Shown here: positions 34,424 through 42,582 of the stretch, piece after piece | How the letters are laid out: every line of letters starts with the position of its first letter | How positions within the stretch are numbered: the stretch's first letter is position 1 | Origin: CAYUEN01 sp964443745 | Lineage (GTDB): Bacteria > Campylobacterota > Campylobacteria > Campylobacterales > QNZT01 | Reading direction: 5' to 3' | Assembly (NCBI GenBank): GCA_964443745.1 | Contig: CAYUEN010000008.1 | Span: 1-61,177, forward strand | DNA length: 61,177 bases | Program-made: the position numbers and the translations under genes | Notes under the pieces: model-generated | Database searches by the model: none | What the model was told of the DNA's origin: nothing | The model's input: only the letters and a program-made list of their open reading frames with translations

Positions 34424-35017
34424 TCAGAGATACTCCAACCAGCGTCCCACTCTTTTTTGCTCCCTTTTGATCGTCGTAGCGGGCCCATGCCCCGGATACA
34501 CGTTCCTGTCGTAGGGAATCTTCAGAAATTTACGGATACTCTCCTTCATCGCTTCGGGCGAGGAGTAGGGAAAATCGACCCGACCGATCGACCCGGCGAA
34601 GATGAAATCCCCGCTGAAAAAGGCGTCCCCGATCTCGATCGCGCTGCATCCCGGGGTGTGGCCCGGAAAGTGTAGATAACGCACCTCGATTTTTTCCACC
34701 ATCAACAGCGCATCGTCTTCCACCTCCACATCCGCTTCGCTGGGAGGCGTTCCCTGTCCGAAAGGATCTTTGGAAAGCATGAAGGCATCCTCTTTGGGGC
34801 AGTAGATAGGAATCTTCAACCTCTCTTTCAATTCTGCGTTCGACCAGACGTGGTCGAAGTGGCCATGGGTATTGAAAATCGCGACAGGATTTTTCACCTG
34901 CTTCAAGACCCACTCCGTGGCTCCGACACCCGGATCGACGATCAGATCTTTTCCGTCGATCGTGACGACATAGCAGTTGGTTTGGTAGACACCCATCGGT
35001 TCGACGGCTATTTTCAT
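34424..35017 (-). CDS. MBL-fold metallo-hydrolase, glyoxalase II-like
   Basis: 197 residues with the metal motif THGHFDH (H51, H53, D55, H56), a second metal His in FPGHTPG, the bridging Asp region FFSGDFIFAGSIGRVDFP, and the last His in YPGHGP. This is the short glyoxalase II-like form widespread in bacteria. Candidate substrates are S-acyl glutathione-like thioesters, but glutathione use is not evident here. AAGGGGAG precedes the ATG. It converges on the chemoreceptor gene with no spare base (the junction reads TGATCA). Confidence 0.88.
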   Translation of the reverse strand: MKIAVEPMGVYQTNCYVVTIDGKDLIVDPGVGATEWVLKQVKNPVAIFNTHGHFDHVWSNAELKERLKIPIYCPKEDAFMLSKDPFGQGTPPSEADVEVEDDALLMVEKIEVRYLHFPGHTPGCSAIEIGDAFFSGDFIFAGSIGRVDFPYSSPEAMKESIRKFLKIPYDRNVYPGHGPATTIKREQKRVGRWLEYL

Positions 35018-35045
35018 TCGATTCTCCCCTTCGATAGTGGAGGAT

Positions 35046-35054
35046 ATTGTAGCA
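35046..35054 (-). promoter_or_regulatory. extended -10 promoter of the MBL-fold hydrolase gene
   Basis: The minus strand reads TGCTACAAT, an extended -10 (TG-N-TACAAT), about 30 bases before the ATG and just after the terminator of the upstream lipoprotein gene. Confidence 0.45.
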
Positions 35055-35065
35055 AATTTTTGTGA

Positions 35066-35090
35066 AAATCGGCCGGCCGGAAGGCCGGTC
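35066..35090 (-). terminator. rho-independent terminator after the lipoprotein gene
   Basis: GGCCGGCC (35071-35078), loop GGAA, and GGCCGGTC (35083-35090) form an eight-base-pair GC stem with one G-T pair. On the minus strand it is followed by GATTTT. It lies 16 bases after the lipoprotein stop and before the hydrolase promoter. Confidence 0.75.
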
Positions 35091-35105
35091 CGTAAAAAGG
35101 GGGTA

Positions 35106-37196
35106 TTAGCGGGGAAGATTCGTAAGCAGATAGTTTTTGATCGTCTCGGCCGCCGCAGCGTTGTAAACGATCTCCGTATGGATACGTGGTGTTTCTTTGA
35201 AGTGGGCTCCGGTTCTCACCTCTCCGTCTACCACGCTGTAGATGCGCTCCCTGAATGTAACTTCCTCATCTTCCTCTTCATGATCGCTCAGAGGCATCTT
35301 CGAATGGAGTACCAGCAGCTCGGTATCGCCTTTGTGTACCACTTCCCACTCTCCGATCACTCTGTTTGGATACTCTATCATACTGCCTTCCATCGCACCT
35401 TCCATATGGCTCTTGAGAACGATATCGCCACGTCCGTCACTGAGATTTCCATCCAGTTGTACGATAGGTGTTCGCTCACTCCAGTGGTTCGACCAGAAAA
35501 GCGAAGCGCCCCCGTTTTCGGATGCGGTGGAGTAGGCATCGAAGAAGCTTTGCAAAGAGGTGAAAGGATCGCTTCCTTCACCATCGTTCCAGTTTCTATA
35601 GACCGGATCCCAGAGTCTGTACTCCTCGCTTCCCTCTTCGGCTACTTCAAAGACATAACGTTTGGCTCCTTCACCGAAAGTGAGCTCGGGGAAACGGCCG
35701 ATTTTCGGCATCGGAATCACCACTTTGTCTTCGAGGTTCTGCACGTTCGTCAGACTGACGCGCACTTTGTATTTTGGAATATAGAGTGTACCGTCCGGTC
35801 TGCGTTCGTATCGAACCGTATCCTCATCGTGCTCGGGAACCCACGCTCCTTTGGCATTGTCCCAGACAAGCTCGTTATGTTCTCCATCTTCTTCGTCTTC
35901 CTCGGCGGGGATGAAGTTGCCCGCGTTATCGACATCCATCTTTATAAAAGTGGCGATACCGTTTTCGAAACGGATCTTCTCTACACGAGGCTCCATCTCT
36001 TCGTCATCCCGATCGAATTCCAGAGAGAAAAAATCGACCCCTTCGATCTTCACATCTTGCTTTTGCCCGCCTTGCGTATGTTGAAGCATTATCTCGTCGA
36101 TTTTCGCCAGAAGACGTCTTTTGACATCCAAATCGAGCGTCGAATTTTCTACCAGCGTTTTGAGTTCTTCGATCGTGATATCAAAACGCAGCGAAAGTCT
36201 TTTTAGATGCGCGATCATCTCCTCTTTCGCCCGTTCGTTGCCTTCGAAATCGATCAGTTTGAGGATGCGTCTGGCCATCTGTTCGCTTTTGTCGTTTCTA
36301 AATTGCGAAGCCACCGCACCGATATCTCCAGCTTCAAAATCGTGCTCGAGAACATGGCGTTTGAGTGCATCCGCCATCGCACCCGCTTCATAGGGGTTTT
36401 CTCCCTCCTCCACATCGATCGCCCTCGCGAGGTTGACGGCCACTCCTTTGATGGAATCGACGTCTCTTAAAACCTCGTCACCGGCAAAATCGACTTCCTC
36501 GATCGCTTCGTCGACTCCTTTTTCTCTTCCGTCGAATTTTTCGGCCACCTTTTTGGCGATTCTCTCGAACGCTTCGGCACGATCCATTTTTCCATCTTGT
36601 TTTCTGATCGCTTCTGCGATCACTTCGAGCGCCTTCTGGATTTTGAGTCCCTGTTCGTAGAGTTTCTTATCCGCCAGTTTCAGAGGATCTTCGTTGATCT
36701 CGTCCGCATTCGAAATTCCGAGACTTGCGGCCACTTCCCGCATCGCTTCGCGCGCTTGAGCGTTGCGCTCCGTTTTGGCGGCGACGATCGTCGTGATCGG
36801 CGTGATATTCACTACCGCCGTATCCGGAATGAGCGGTGCTTGCAACAAGCCTCCGAAACGCTCTCCGCTGGAGACGTCCACGCCACCGGTGACAAGTAGC
36901 TTCGCTACGGCTCTTTGCTGAGCGCTCACGCCTGAAATATCCAGTTCGTACGCTCCGTTCGCATCCGTTTTCGTATAAGGTTCGCCGCTGTCGCATTCTC
37001 CATTTTGGTTGATATCCAGACAGACAAACGCATTTCTAAGATAGCCGTCGACGGCGTTTCCGCTCACTTTTAGGCTCTGATCACCGCCTCCGTCCATATT
37101 TCCATCACCGACGGTCGTACCGCCGCCGCATCCTGTCAACATCGCACTGAGTGCCGCCGAAATCATAACTGTTTTGAAAAAGGTGTTTCTTTTCAT
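35106..37196 (-). CDS. large surface or periplasmic lipoprotein, function unknown
   Basis: 696 residues from the ATG at 37196, with AAAGGAG ten bases upstream. The lipobox LTGC gives a lipidated Cys23. A Gly/Asp-rich linker leads to a small beta domain with the calcium-loop-like CLDINQNGECDSGEP (D61-E72) and DANGAYELDI, of the kind found in modular surface proteins. Residues about 130-400 are helical and charged. The C-terminal 300 residues are beta-rich and Trp-containing (WEVVHKGDTELLVLHSKMPL). The protein is strongly acidic, with DHEEEDEEV and EEDEEDGE runs. No enzyme motif is seen. It stands alone between a terminator and tamB. Confidence 0.85.
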   Translation of the reverse strand: MKRNTFFKTVMISAALSAMLTGCGGGTTVGDGNMDGGGDQSLKVSGNAVDGYLRNAFVCLDINQNGECDSGEPYTKTDANGAYELDISGVSAQQRAVAKLLVTGGVDVSSGERFGGLLQAPLIPDTAVVNITPITTIVAAKTERNAQAREAMREVAASLGISNADEINEDPLKLADKKLYEQGLKIQKALEVIAEAIRKQDGKMDRAEAFERIAKKVAEKFDGREKGVDEAIEEVDFAGDEVLRDVDSIKGVAVNLARAIDVEEGENPYEAGAMADALKRHVLEHDFEAGDIGAVASQFRNDKSEQMARRILKLIDFEGNERAKEEMIAHLKRLSLRFDITIEELKTLVENSTLDLDVKRRLLAKIDEIMLQHTQGGQKQDVKIEGVDFFSLEFDRDDEEMEPRVEKIRFENGIATFIKMDVDNAGNFIPAEEDEEDGEHNELVWDNAKGAWVPEHDEDTVRYERRPDGTLYIPKYKVRVSLTNVQNLEDKVVIPMPKIGRFPELTFGEGAKRYVFEVAEEGSEEYRLWDPVYRNWNDGEGSDPFTSLQSFFDAYSTASENGGASLFWSNHWSERTPIVQLDGNLSDGRGDIVLKSHMEGAMEGSMIEYPNRVIGEWEVVHKGDTELLVLHSKMPLSDHEEEDEEVTFRERIYSVVDGEVRTGAHFKETPRIHTEIVYNAAAAETIKNYLLTNLPR

Positions 37197-37295
37197 AGGG
37201 TGAGGTCTCCTTTCAACCCGGGATATCTGAATTTGCGATATACGCACATATCCAGAGACTATATCGTCCCGAAGGAGAGAAACTTTAACTTTTTT

Positions 37296-40200
37296 TTACT
37301 TTTTTAGCTTCTTTTTATACCCTCTTTTGTAGTAGAGATCGACACCGACATCGGTCGTACCGGTTCCCTCTTTGCCGATCGCTTCGCCTCCGCCGATCTC
37401 TATCCGCCAGCGTCTGCCCATCTTCCGCTCGTAGATGAAACGGCTGCGCATCTGCTTGTTCTGATAGTAGAGAATACTCTTTTTGTTGAGCCGTTTGCCC
37501 GCTTTGACATCGAATCCGCCCTCTTCGTTTCGCTGCAGATCGAGCCGATCGAGGTTGAGCTCTCTGGCCAGATCTTTCGAAAGGGCGCGGGAGAAGATCT
37601 TCTCCGCCGCTTTTGAAGCGTTTCCGGCGGCTCCCTGTACCTGCGAAGTGCTCATCCCAAAAAGCAGATAGGAAAAAATCTCCTTTTTGGGCATCATCGG
37701 CTTGGATCGGAAGGTGAGTTTCGGACGTTTCGCATCTCCGCCGATATCGATGAAAATCACGACATCTTCGATCTCGTCGTATTTGACATGCAGATCCAGC
37801 AGCGGATTGACCTGCGGCTGCCCCCTGAAAGCGATCGCTCCCTCTTCGATGATATAGCGCTTGTCGGCAAAATCGTACCACCCTTCCACCACTCTGATCT
37901 TGCCGGTGAGTTTTTGCGGCTCCCCGAAGGCTTTGACGATTCTGATATCGGGTTTGAAGGCGATTTCGCCATCGAGCGTCTTGTAGAGCATCTCCTCGTC
38001 ACTCCTGACCCAGATATCGAGCGCGAAATTGTCGATGAAATCATGCGATGGCGGCTTTTTCGCCGCTTCCTTGCTTTTTTTCGTCACGATGACAATATCT
38101 TTATCTTCCGAGATATCGAGAAATTTCGGCTGGTAGGTGATGAGCGTATCGTCGAATTTGATCAATCCCGTAGCGTTGATCTTCTCCCCCTTTTGGGAGA
38201 GGTGGAGATTGGTCGTGAGGGCGGTATGGCCGTAAGTCTCGTATCCCAGATAGAGGCGATAGGTCAACAGATCCGCCTCTATGAGATCCTTTCGTTTGAA
38301 CCCTTTGAAGCTCAGTGTATCCCCGAAATCGATATCGACTTCCGCACGCTCTTTTTCCCACCATAGCACCCCTTCGCGCTTGAGCGAAATCGTACGATTC
38401 ATCTTTTTGGGTTTGAATCCTTCGAGGGTAAAGCGGCTCTTTTGAAGTCGTACTTCCCCTTTTTGCATATCCCCGTTCATCCGCGCTCTTATCTCCAGAT
38501 CGGCGATACATCCTTTCGGAAGGGTGATTTTCGAAGAGGTTAGCGACATATCGATCCGCTCTTTGTGGGTATTCGCCGCAAAAACGATATCGCCGTCGAT
38601 ATCTTTGGGCAAAGCGAGCGGATAGAGTTTGTCTATCTGGACAAAAAGCGCCCTCAACGAAGGGATCTTCGCGTTCGCTTCGACTCTGGGCGCGGAGAGA
38701 TCGACGCTTCCTTCGGCGGTGATCGCGCGGTTTTTCAGATCGAAATCGATCTTCTCCCCCTTTTTGTGCGCCTGTGCGCGCAGCGAAAAATCCCCGCCAA
38801 GCAGCGCGAAGCGTTCGAGCGAGAAATTCTCCCCTTCGATTCCGAAGCTAAAAGGTTCGGTATGAAAGAGGTTTTCGTTGATTTGCAGCGTACCGATCCT
38901 GGCGGTGGCTTCGAGCGCTTTTTCGGGAATCCGATAGCGTCCGTCGCTTTCGAGTGCGATTTGCAACCGTTTGATTTTCGGAGGCAGTACCATGTAAATC
39001 CGCTCGAGATCGATGCGTTTCGTTTTGAGGCGATAGTCGATGCGTTCAAGATCCGGACTCTGGAGATGGAGGTTGAATTTCGGCGAAATCAGATCGCTCG
39101 CGAGCCCTTTTTCTCCGCCCGTGGATACGACTTTCAGGGGTAGCAAAGAGGTGAGATTGAGATCCGGGAGAGAAAGCAGCCGCTCGATCTTCAAATCGGC
39201 GGTGTGTTCGGGTATGCGAAAGAGATGATCCAGATCCAAAGCGGCCTCCAGATGGCCCGCCCCTTTGAGATAGTCGCTATCCACCTCCAGATCGAGCGTC
39301 CCCTTTCCCCGTCGTGAAGCCGGACGAAAGCTGAATCTCGCCGCCGGAATCTTCGCGAAGAGGCGTTTGCCGTCAAGTTTGGCCTTCGCATACAGCGAAA
39401 GATTCGCCACCGCCTCTTTGAGCGTACCGCTGAGATTCGCATCGAGCCGACTCTCCTCTTCTATCTGCAGATCGAATTTTTCACGGACGATGCGTTTTTT
39501 TCGCGCGATCAGATTCGAAACCAGATCGTATCGAAGCGTTCGGTTCAGATCTTTCAGATTGGCTTCGGCTTCACCGGCAAGCTTTATTTGTGCCGGATCG
39601 GAAACGAGAGATCCCAAAAACGTCGCATTGAAGTCTCCGTTTAGCGGAAGCAGATCGGCCCGAAGGGAGGTGGGCTCAAGCCGCAAAGCGATCCCATCGA
39701 TCGTCGCCGACGTATTTGGAATCGATACGTCCGCATGCATTGTACGCATCGTTCCCCGCAACGCCAGCTTCAACCGCGGCACACGCTCCGGATCGACGGA
39801 AAGGTTGCGATCTTTCAACAACGCTTCCAGATAGGTGCGATGCGCCGCAACATCGCTATCAAGCCGCAACGCGAGGCTCTTTTCGGGATCGTCCAGATCG
39901 AGTGAAACCTCGCATGAAGTGCGCATATCGGCCGGATCCCCCGTCAGATCGAGGGCGAGCGTGGCATTTAGATCGTGTGAATCGAGTGCGTAATCGGCTA
40001 GGCTGTGAACTCTTTTCGTGCGAAACGCGAGTCGCTCGTATCCGAACGAAAACGGATCGATCCGCGTGTCGGTATGAAGAATCCGATCATCCCCTTCCAG
40101 ATCCAGATGGAGCGACAGGTTCTCTTTCAAAGCGATACGGTAGGGTTCGATCGTATCATCCAGATACTCCCGTTTCGCGACCAGGTGGGCCTTCGCATCA

Positions 40201-40778
40201 TAACGAGGCAGATTCGCCCGTCCCTCTATCTTCATGTCGGCGACGTTGCTCTGCGCGCTCAGGGAGAAGCGGGCCGTAAGCCTCTTTTTCAAATCGCTTT
40301 TTAGATCGTATAGATCCAACCTCAACCCTCGCAGACGGTATTTTTCCCACCTGAGGTCTTTCAGAGAGATATGCAGCGATCCGATCTCCACCGATTTCAA
40401 TGCGGGTACGGCGCTTTTTTTCTCCCGACTTTCGTTCGTATCGCTTCCTTTCAGCAACGATTTCAAGAATTCCTCATCGATCCAAAGATCGCTCAGGTTC
40501 GCCTCTTCGATCACGAGCCTCCCCTCTTTCAGCGCTCCCAGATCCGCCCTGAGATAGAGATCACCTTTCAGTTTGCCTCCGTAATCGATCCCTTCTATGC
40601 CTATCCCGTGAAAAATATCCCCTTTTAAAGAGCGGTAGTGCAGATCGGGCACAAAGCGCCCCAGCGCCTCCTTGGCGATTCGATCGAGCGCACCCTGACT
40701 CGCCGCGACCCAGATAAGCGCACCGACCAAAAGCGAAACCGCAAGCAGAAAAATCCCCGCAATTTTCAGAACTTTCAA
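37296..40778 (-). CDS. tamB: translocation and assembly module subunit TamB
   Basis: About 1160 residues: one N-terminal membrane helix (KIAGIFLLAVSLLVGALIWVA), a very long beta-rich middle of repeated strands, and the conserved TamB C-terminal domain with VVEGWYDFADKRYIIEEGAIAFRG, KEIFSYLLFGMS and LNLDRLDLQ. It spans the periplasm as a lipid or protein conduit with TamA. The likely start is a TTG at 40778 that overlaps the tamA stop as TTGA and has AGGG eight bases upstream. A GTG at 40811 would add 11 residues ahead of the membrane helix. Confidence 0.93.
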   Translation of the reverse strand: MKVLKIAGIFLLAVSLLVGALIWVAASQGALDRIAKEALGRFVPDLHYRSLKGDIFHGIGIEGIDYGGKLKGDLYLRADLGALKEGRLVIEEANLSDLWIDEEFLKSLLKGSDTNESREKKSAVPALKSVEIGSLHISLKDLRWEKYRLRGLRLDLYDLKSDLKKRLTARFSLSAQSNVADMKIEGRANLPRYDAKAHLVAKREYLDDTIEPYRIALKENLSLHLDLEGDDRILHTDTRIDPFSFGYERLAFRTKRVHSLADYALDSHDLNATLALDLTGDPADMRTSCEVSLDLDDPEKSLALRLDSDVAAHRTYLEALLKDRNLSVDPERVPRLKLALRGTMRTMHADVSIPNTSATIDGIALRLEPTSLRADLLPLNGDFNATFLGSLVSDPAQIKLAGEAEANLKDLNRTLRYDLVSNLIARKKRIVREKFDLQIEEESRLDANLSGTLKEAVANLSLYAKAKLDGKRLFAKIPAARFSFRPASRRGKGTLDLEVDSDYLKGAGHLEAALDLDHLFRIPEHTADLKIERLLSLPDLNLTSLLPLKVVSTGGEKGLASDLISPKFNLHLQSPDLERIDYRLKTKRIDLERIYMVLPPKIKRLQIALESDGRYRIPEKALEATARIGTLQINENLFHTEPFSFGIEGENFSLERFALLGGDFSLRAQAHKKGEKIDFDLKNRAITAEGSVDLSAPRVEANAKIPSLRALFVQIDKLYPLALPKDIDGDIVFAANTHKERIDMSLTSSKITLPKGCIADLEIRARMNGDMQKGEVRLQKSRFTLEGFKPKKMNRTISLKREGVLWWEKERAEVDIDFGDTLSFKGFKRKDLIEADLLTYRLYLGYETYGHTALTTNLHLSQKGEKINATGLIKFDDTLITYQPKFLDISEDKDIVIVTKKSKEAAKKPPSHDFIDNFALDIWVRSDEEMLYKTLDGEIAFKPDIRIVKAFGEPQKLTGKIRVVEGWYDFADKRYIIEEGAIAFRGQPQVNPLLDLHVKYDEIEDVVIFIDIGGDAKRPKLTFRSKPMMPKKEIFSYLLFGMSTSQVQGAAGNASKAAEKIFSRALSKDLARELNLDRLDLQRNEEGGFDVKAGKRLNKKSILYYQNKQMRSRFIYERKMGRRWRIEIGGGEAIGKEGTGTTDVGVDLYYKRGYKKKLKK

Positions 40779-42493
40779 AAGAGCTGCCCTATATTGAGAT
40801 GAAATTCCCACCCCCCTTCACGCACCGGAAATCCGAAGTCGATACGAAAAGGGCCGATCGGTGTATGGTAACGCATCCCGAACCCCCAGCTTCCGTAAAA
40901 AGGGTGGTTGAAACTCCGGGGACGGGTATCGAGCATCGAAGTGTCGTAAAAGCCGACGACGGAGAATTTGGAGCTGAGCGGATAGCGCACCTCGGCCAGC
41001 AGATCAACAAGCGAAACCCCTCCCACCGGCACCCCTTTGGCATCCTTTGGGCCCAAATCGCGATAGGCGTAACCGCGGTTGGTGAACGATCCCCCCGTAT
41101 AGAGCCGCTTGAAGAGCGGCACCTCTTCGTCGATCATGCCGATACGCGTTTTGAGCGCTCCGATGAATTTTCCCAACCGTTTGATGTAGTGGGCTTCGAA
41201 CACCCCCTTGAGATAATCCAGATCCGATCCCAATATCGGCATCGACTTCTCCAGATAGAGGCTTAGATAGTAACCGTCGGTAGCGTTGGTGATCGAATTG
41301 CGCCTATCGACCACCAATCGGTAGAAAAGGGCGTTCAAAAAGTAGTTTCCGCTCTGGATCGAAGCGTCGGCGGTTTTGGCGTCGACATGGCTGATCTCGG
41401 TCAACACTCCGAAGTAGTGGTCCAGGTCGAATTTTCTTTTCCCTATCGTTATCCTGTTTTCGATCAGTCGCTCGTCGTAACTCTCGTACTTGTACATAGC
41501 GAGCGTAAAACGGTCTTCGAAAGTGATTTTTCCCAGCCACGGAAGATCGATCCAGCGGTCGTAATATCTGGCGTAATAGCTGTACCCCAGCAGCGAAGAG
41601 AGCTTGATTCCGGTCTCGAACTGTTTGAGATCCCCGAAAAAGTCTATATCCTTCCACGAGATACCTCCGCGCATTCCTTCGTTCGTACCGTAGCCCACAT
41701 TTGCACGCAAAAAGCGTGTCTCACCCATCTTCAATCTGATATGAACGGGTATCTCCGTACCGTTTCGCTCCAGATCGGGCTCGATTAGAATGTAGTCGTA
41801 GGCCTCCAGATTGTAGAAATTGTCGTAAGTGCGCTCGATTTTCGAGATATCGAAAACCTCCTTTTCGCGATAGACGATCTGCTCGTTTAGAATCTTCGGG
41901 CTCACATCTGCGCCCCCTTCTATCGCGCTCTTGCCAAAATGACAAAGAGGGCCGGGCTTTACGGTGTAATTCAGATCGACACGATAGAGATCCAGATCGA
42001 CGTACGCCTTGGCATCGAAACGATATTTGGGTCGGCCGTGGGTAAGCAGATAGCGTTCGATGCGCTTCTTGCTCTCCTTGAAAAGATCGGTACGAAAAAC
42101 GCTCCCTCTCCGAAAAGGTATCAGGTCGCGAATCGTACGGTTGGCGTCGATATTCAACCTTTCGATTTTAACCGGATCTTGCTTGTCGATTCGGATTTCG
42201 ATCGTATCCTCTTTGAAGCGGGGGGTGAAAACCGCACGGTAATATCCCAAAGAGCGGTAATATCTTCTGAGCCTCTCGATATACTCCGGCACTTCGCTCT
42301 CTTCGAAAATGGGATCTTTTCTCCAGAAAGCGTAAAACGGAGGATAGGGTTTGCCGATCACCTTCAGCAGGGTCGACTCCGTAAAGTCGCCGACCATGCT
42401 GTCGACACCACTGCCGGTAAAAGCGATATGGGTATAAGTCCTGCCGTAGAGACTCGCCGTCATGAAGATCAAAAGAAAGAGGATACCTCTCAT
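40775..42493 (-). CDS. tamA: outer-membrane assembly protein TamA (Omp85 family)
   Basis: 572 residues from the ATG at 42493: a signal peptide (to about residue 17), POTRA-like domains (about 20-250), and a C-terminal 16-strand barrel of the Omp85 type. Typical barrel pieces are the strand FLRANVGYGTNEGMRGG, the loop-6 region KRLYTGGSFTNRGYAYRDLGP (with the RGY motif) and the last strand GPFRIDFGFPV. A TTG at 42511 lies six codons up but has a poorer ribosome site. It forms the outer-membrane partner of TamB, encoded directly downstream. Confidence 0.92.
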   Translation of the reverse strand: MRGILFLLIFMTASLYGRTYTHIAFTGSGVDSMVGDFTESTLLKVIGKPYPPFYAFWRKDPIFEESEVPEYIERLRRYYRSLGYYRAVFTPRFKEDTIEIRIDKQDPVKIERLNIDANRTIRDLIPFRRGSVFRTDLFKESKKRIERYLLTHGRPKYRFDAKAYVDLDLYRVDLNYTVKPGPLCHFGKSAIEGGADVSPKILNEQIVYREKEVFDISKIERTYDNFYNLEAYDYILIEPDLERNGTEIPVHIRLKMGETRFLRANVGYGTNEGMRGGISWKDIDFFGDLKQFETGIKLSSLLGYSYYARYYDRWIDLPWLGKITFEDRFTLAMYKYESYDERLIENRITIGKRKFDLDHYFGVLTEISHVDAKTADASIQSGNYFLNALFYRLVVDRRNSITNATDGYYLSLYLEKSMPILGSDLDYLKGVFEAHYIKRLGKFIGALKTRIGMIDEEVPLFKRLYTGGSFTNRGYAYRDLGPKDAKGVPVGGVSLVDLLAEVRYPLSSKFSVVGFYDTSMLDTRPRSFNHPFYGSWGFGMRYHTPIGPFRIDFGFPVREGGWEFHLNIGQLF

Positions 42494-42582
42494 TTTTCCC
42501 CGCTTTATCAAAATAGTTTTATTGTAGCATAACTTTTCCCGATTCCGATCAAGAACTTCATACCGATGACGATATATGCATA

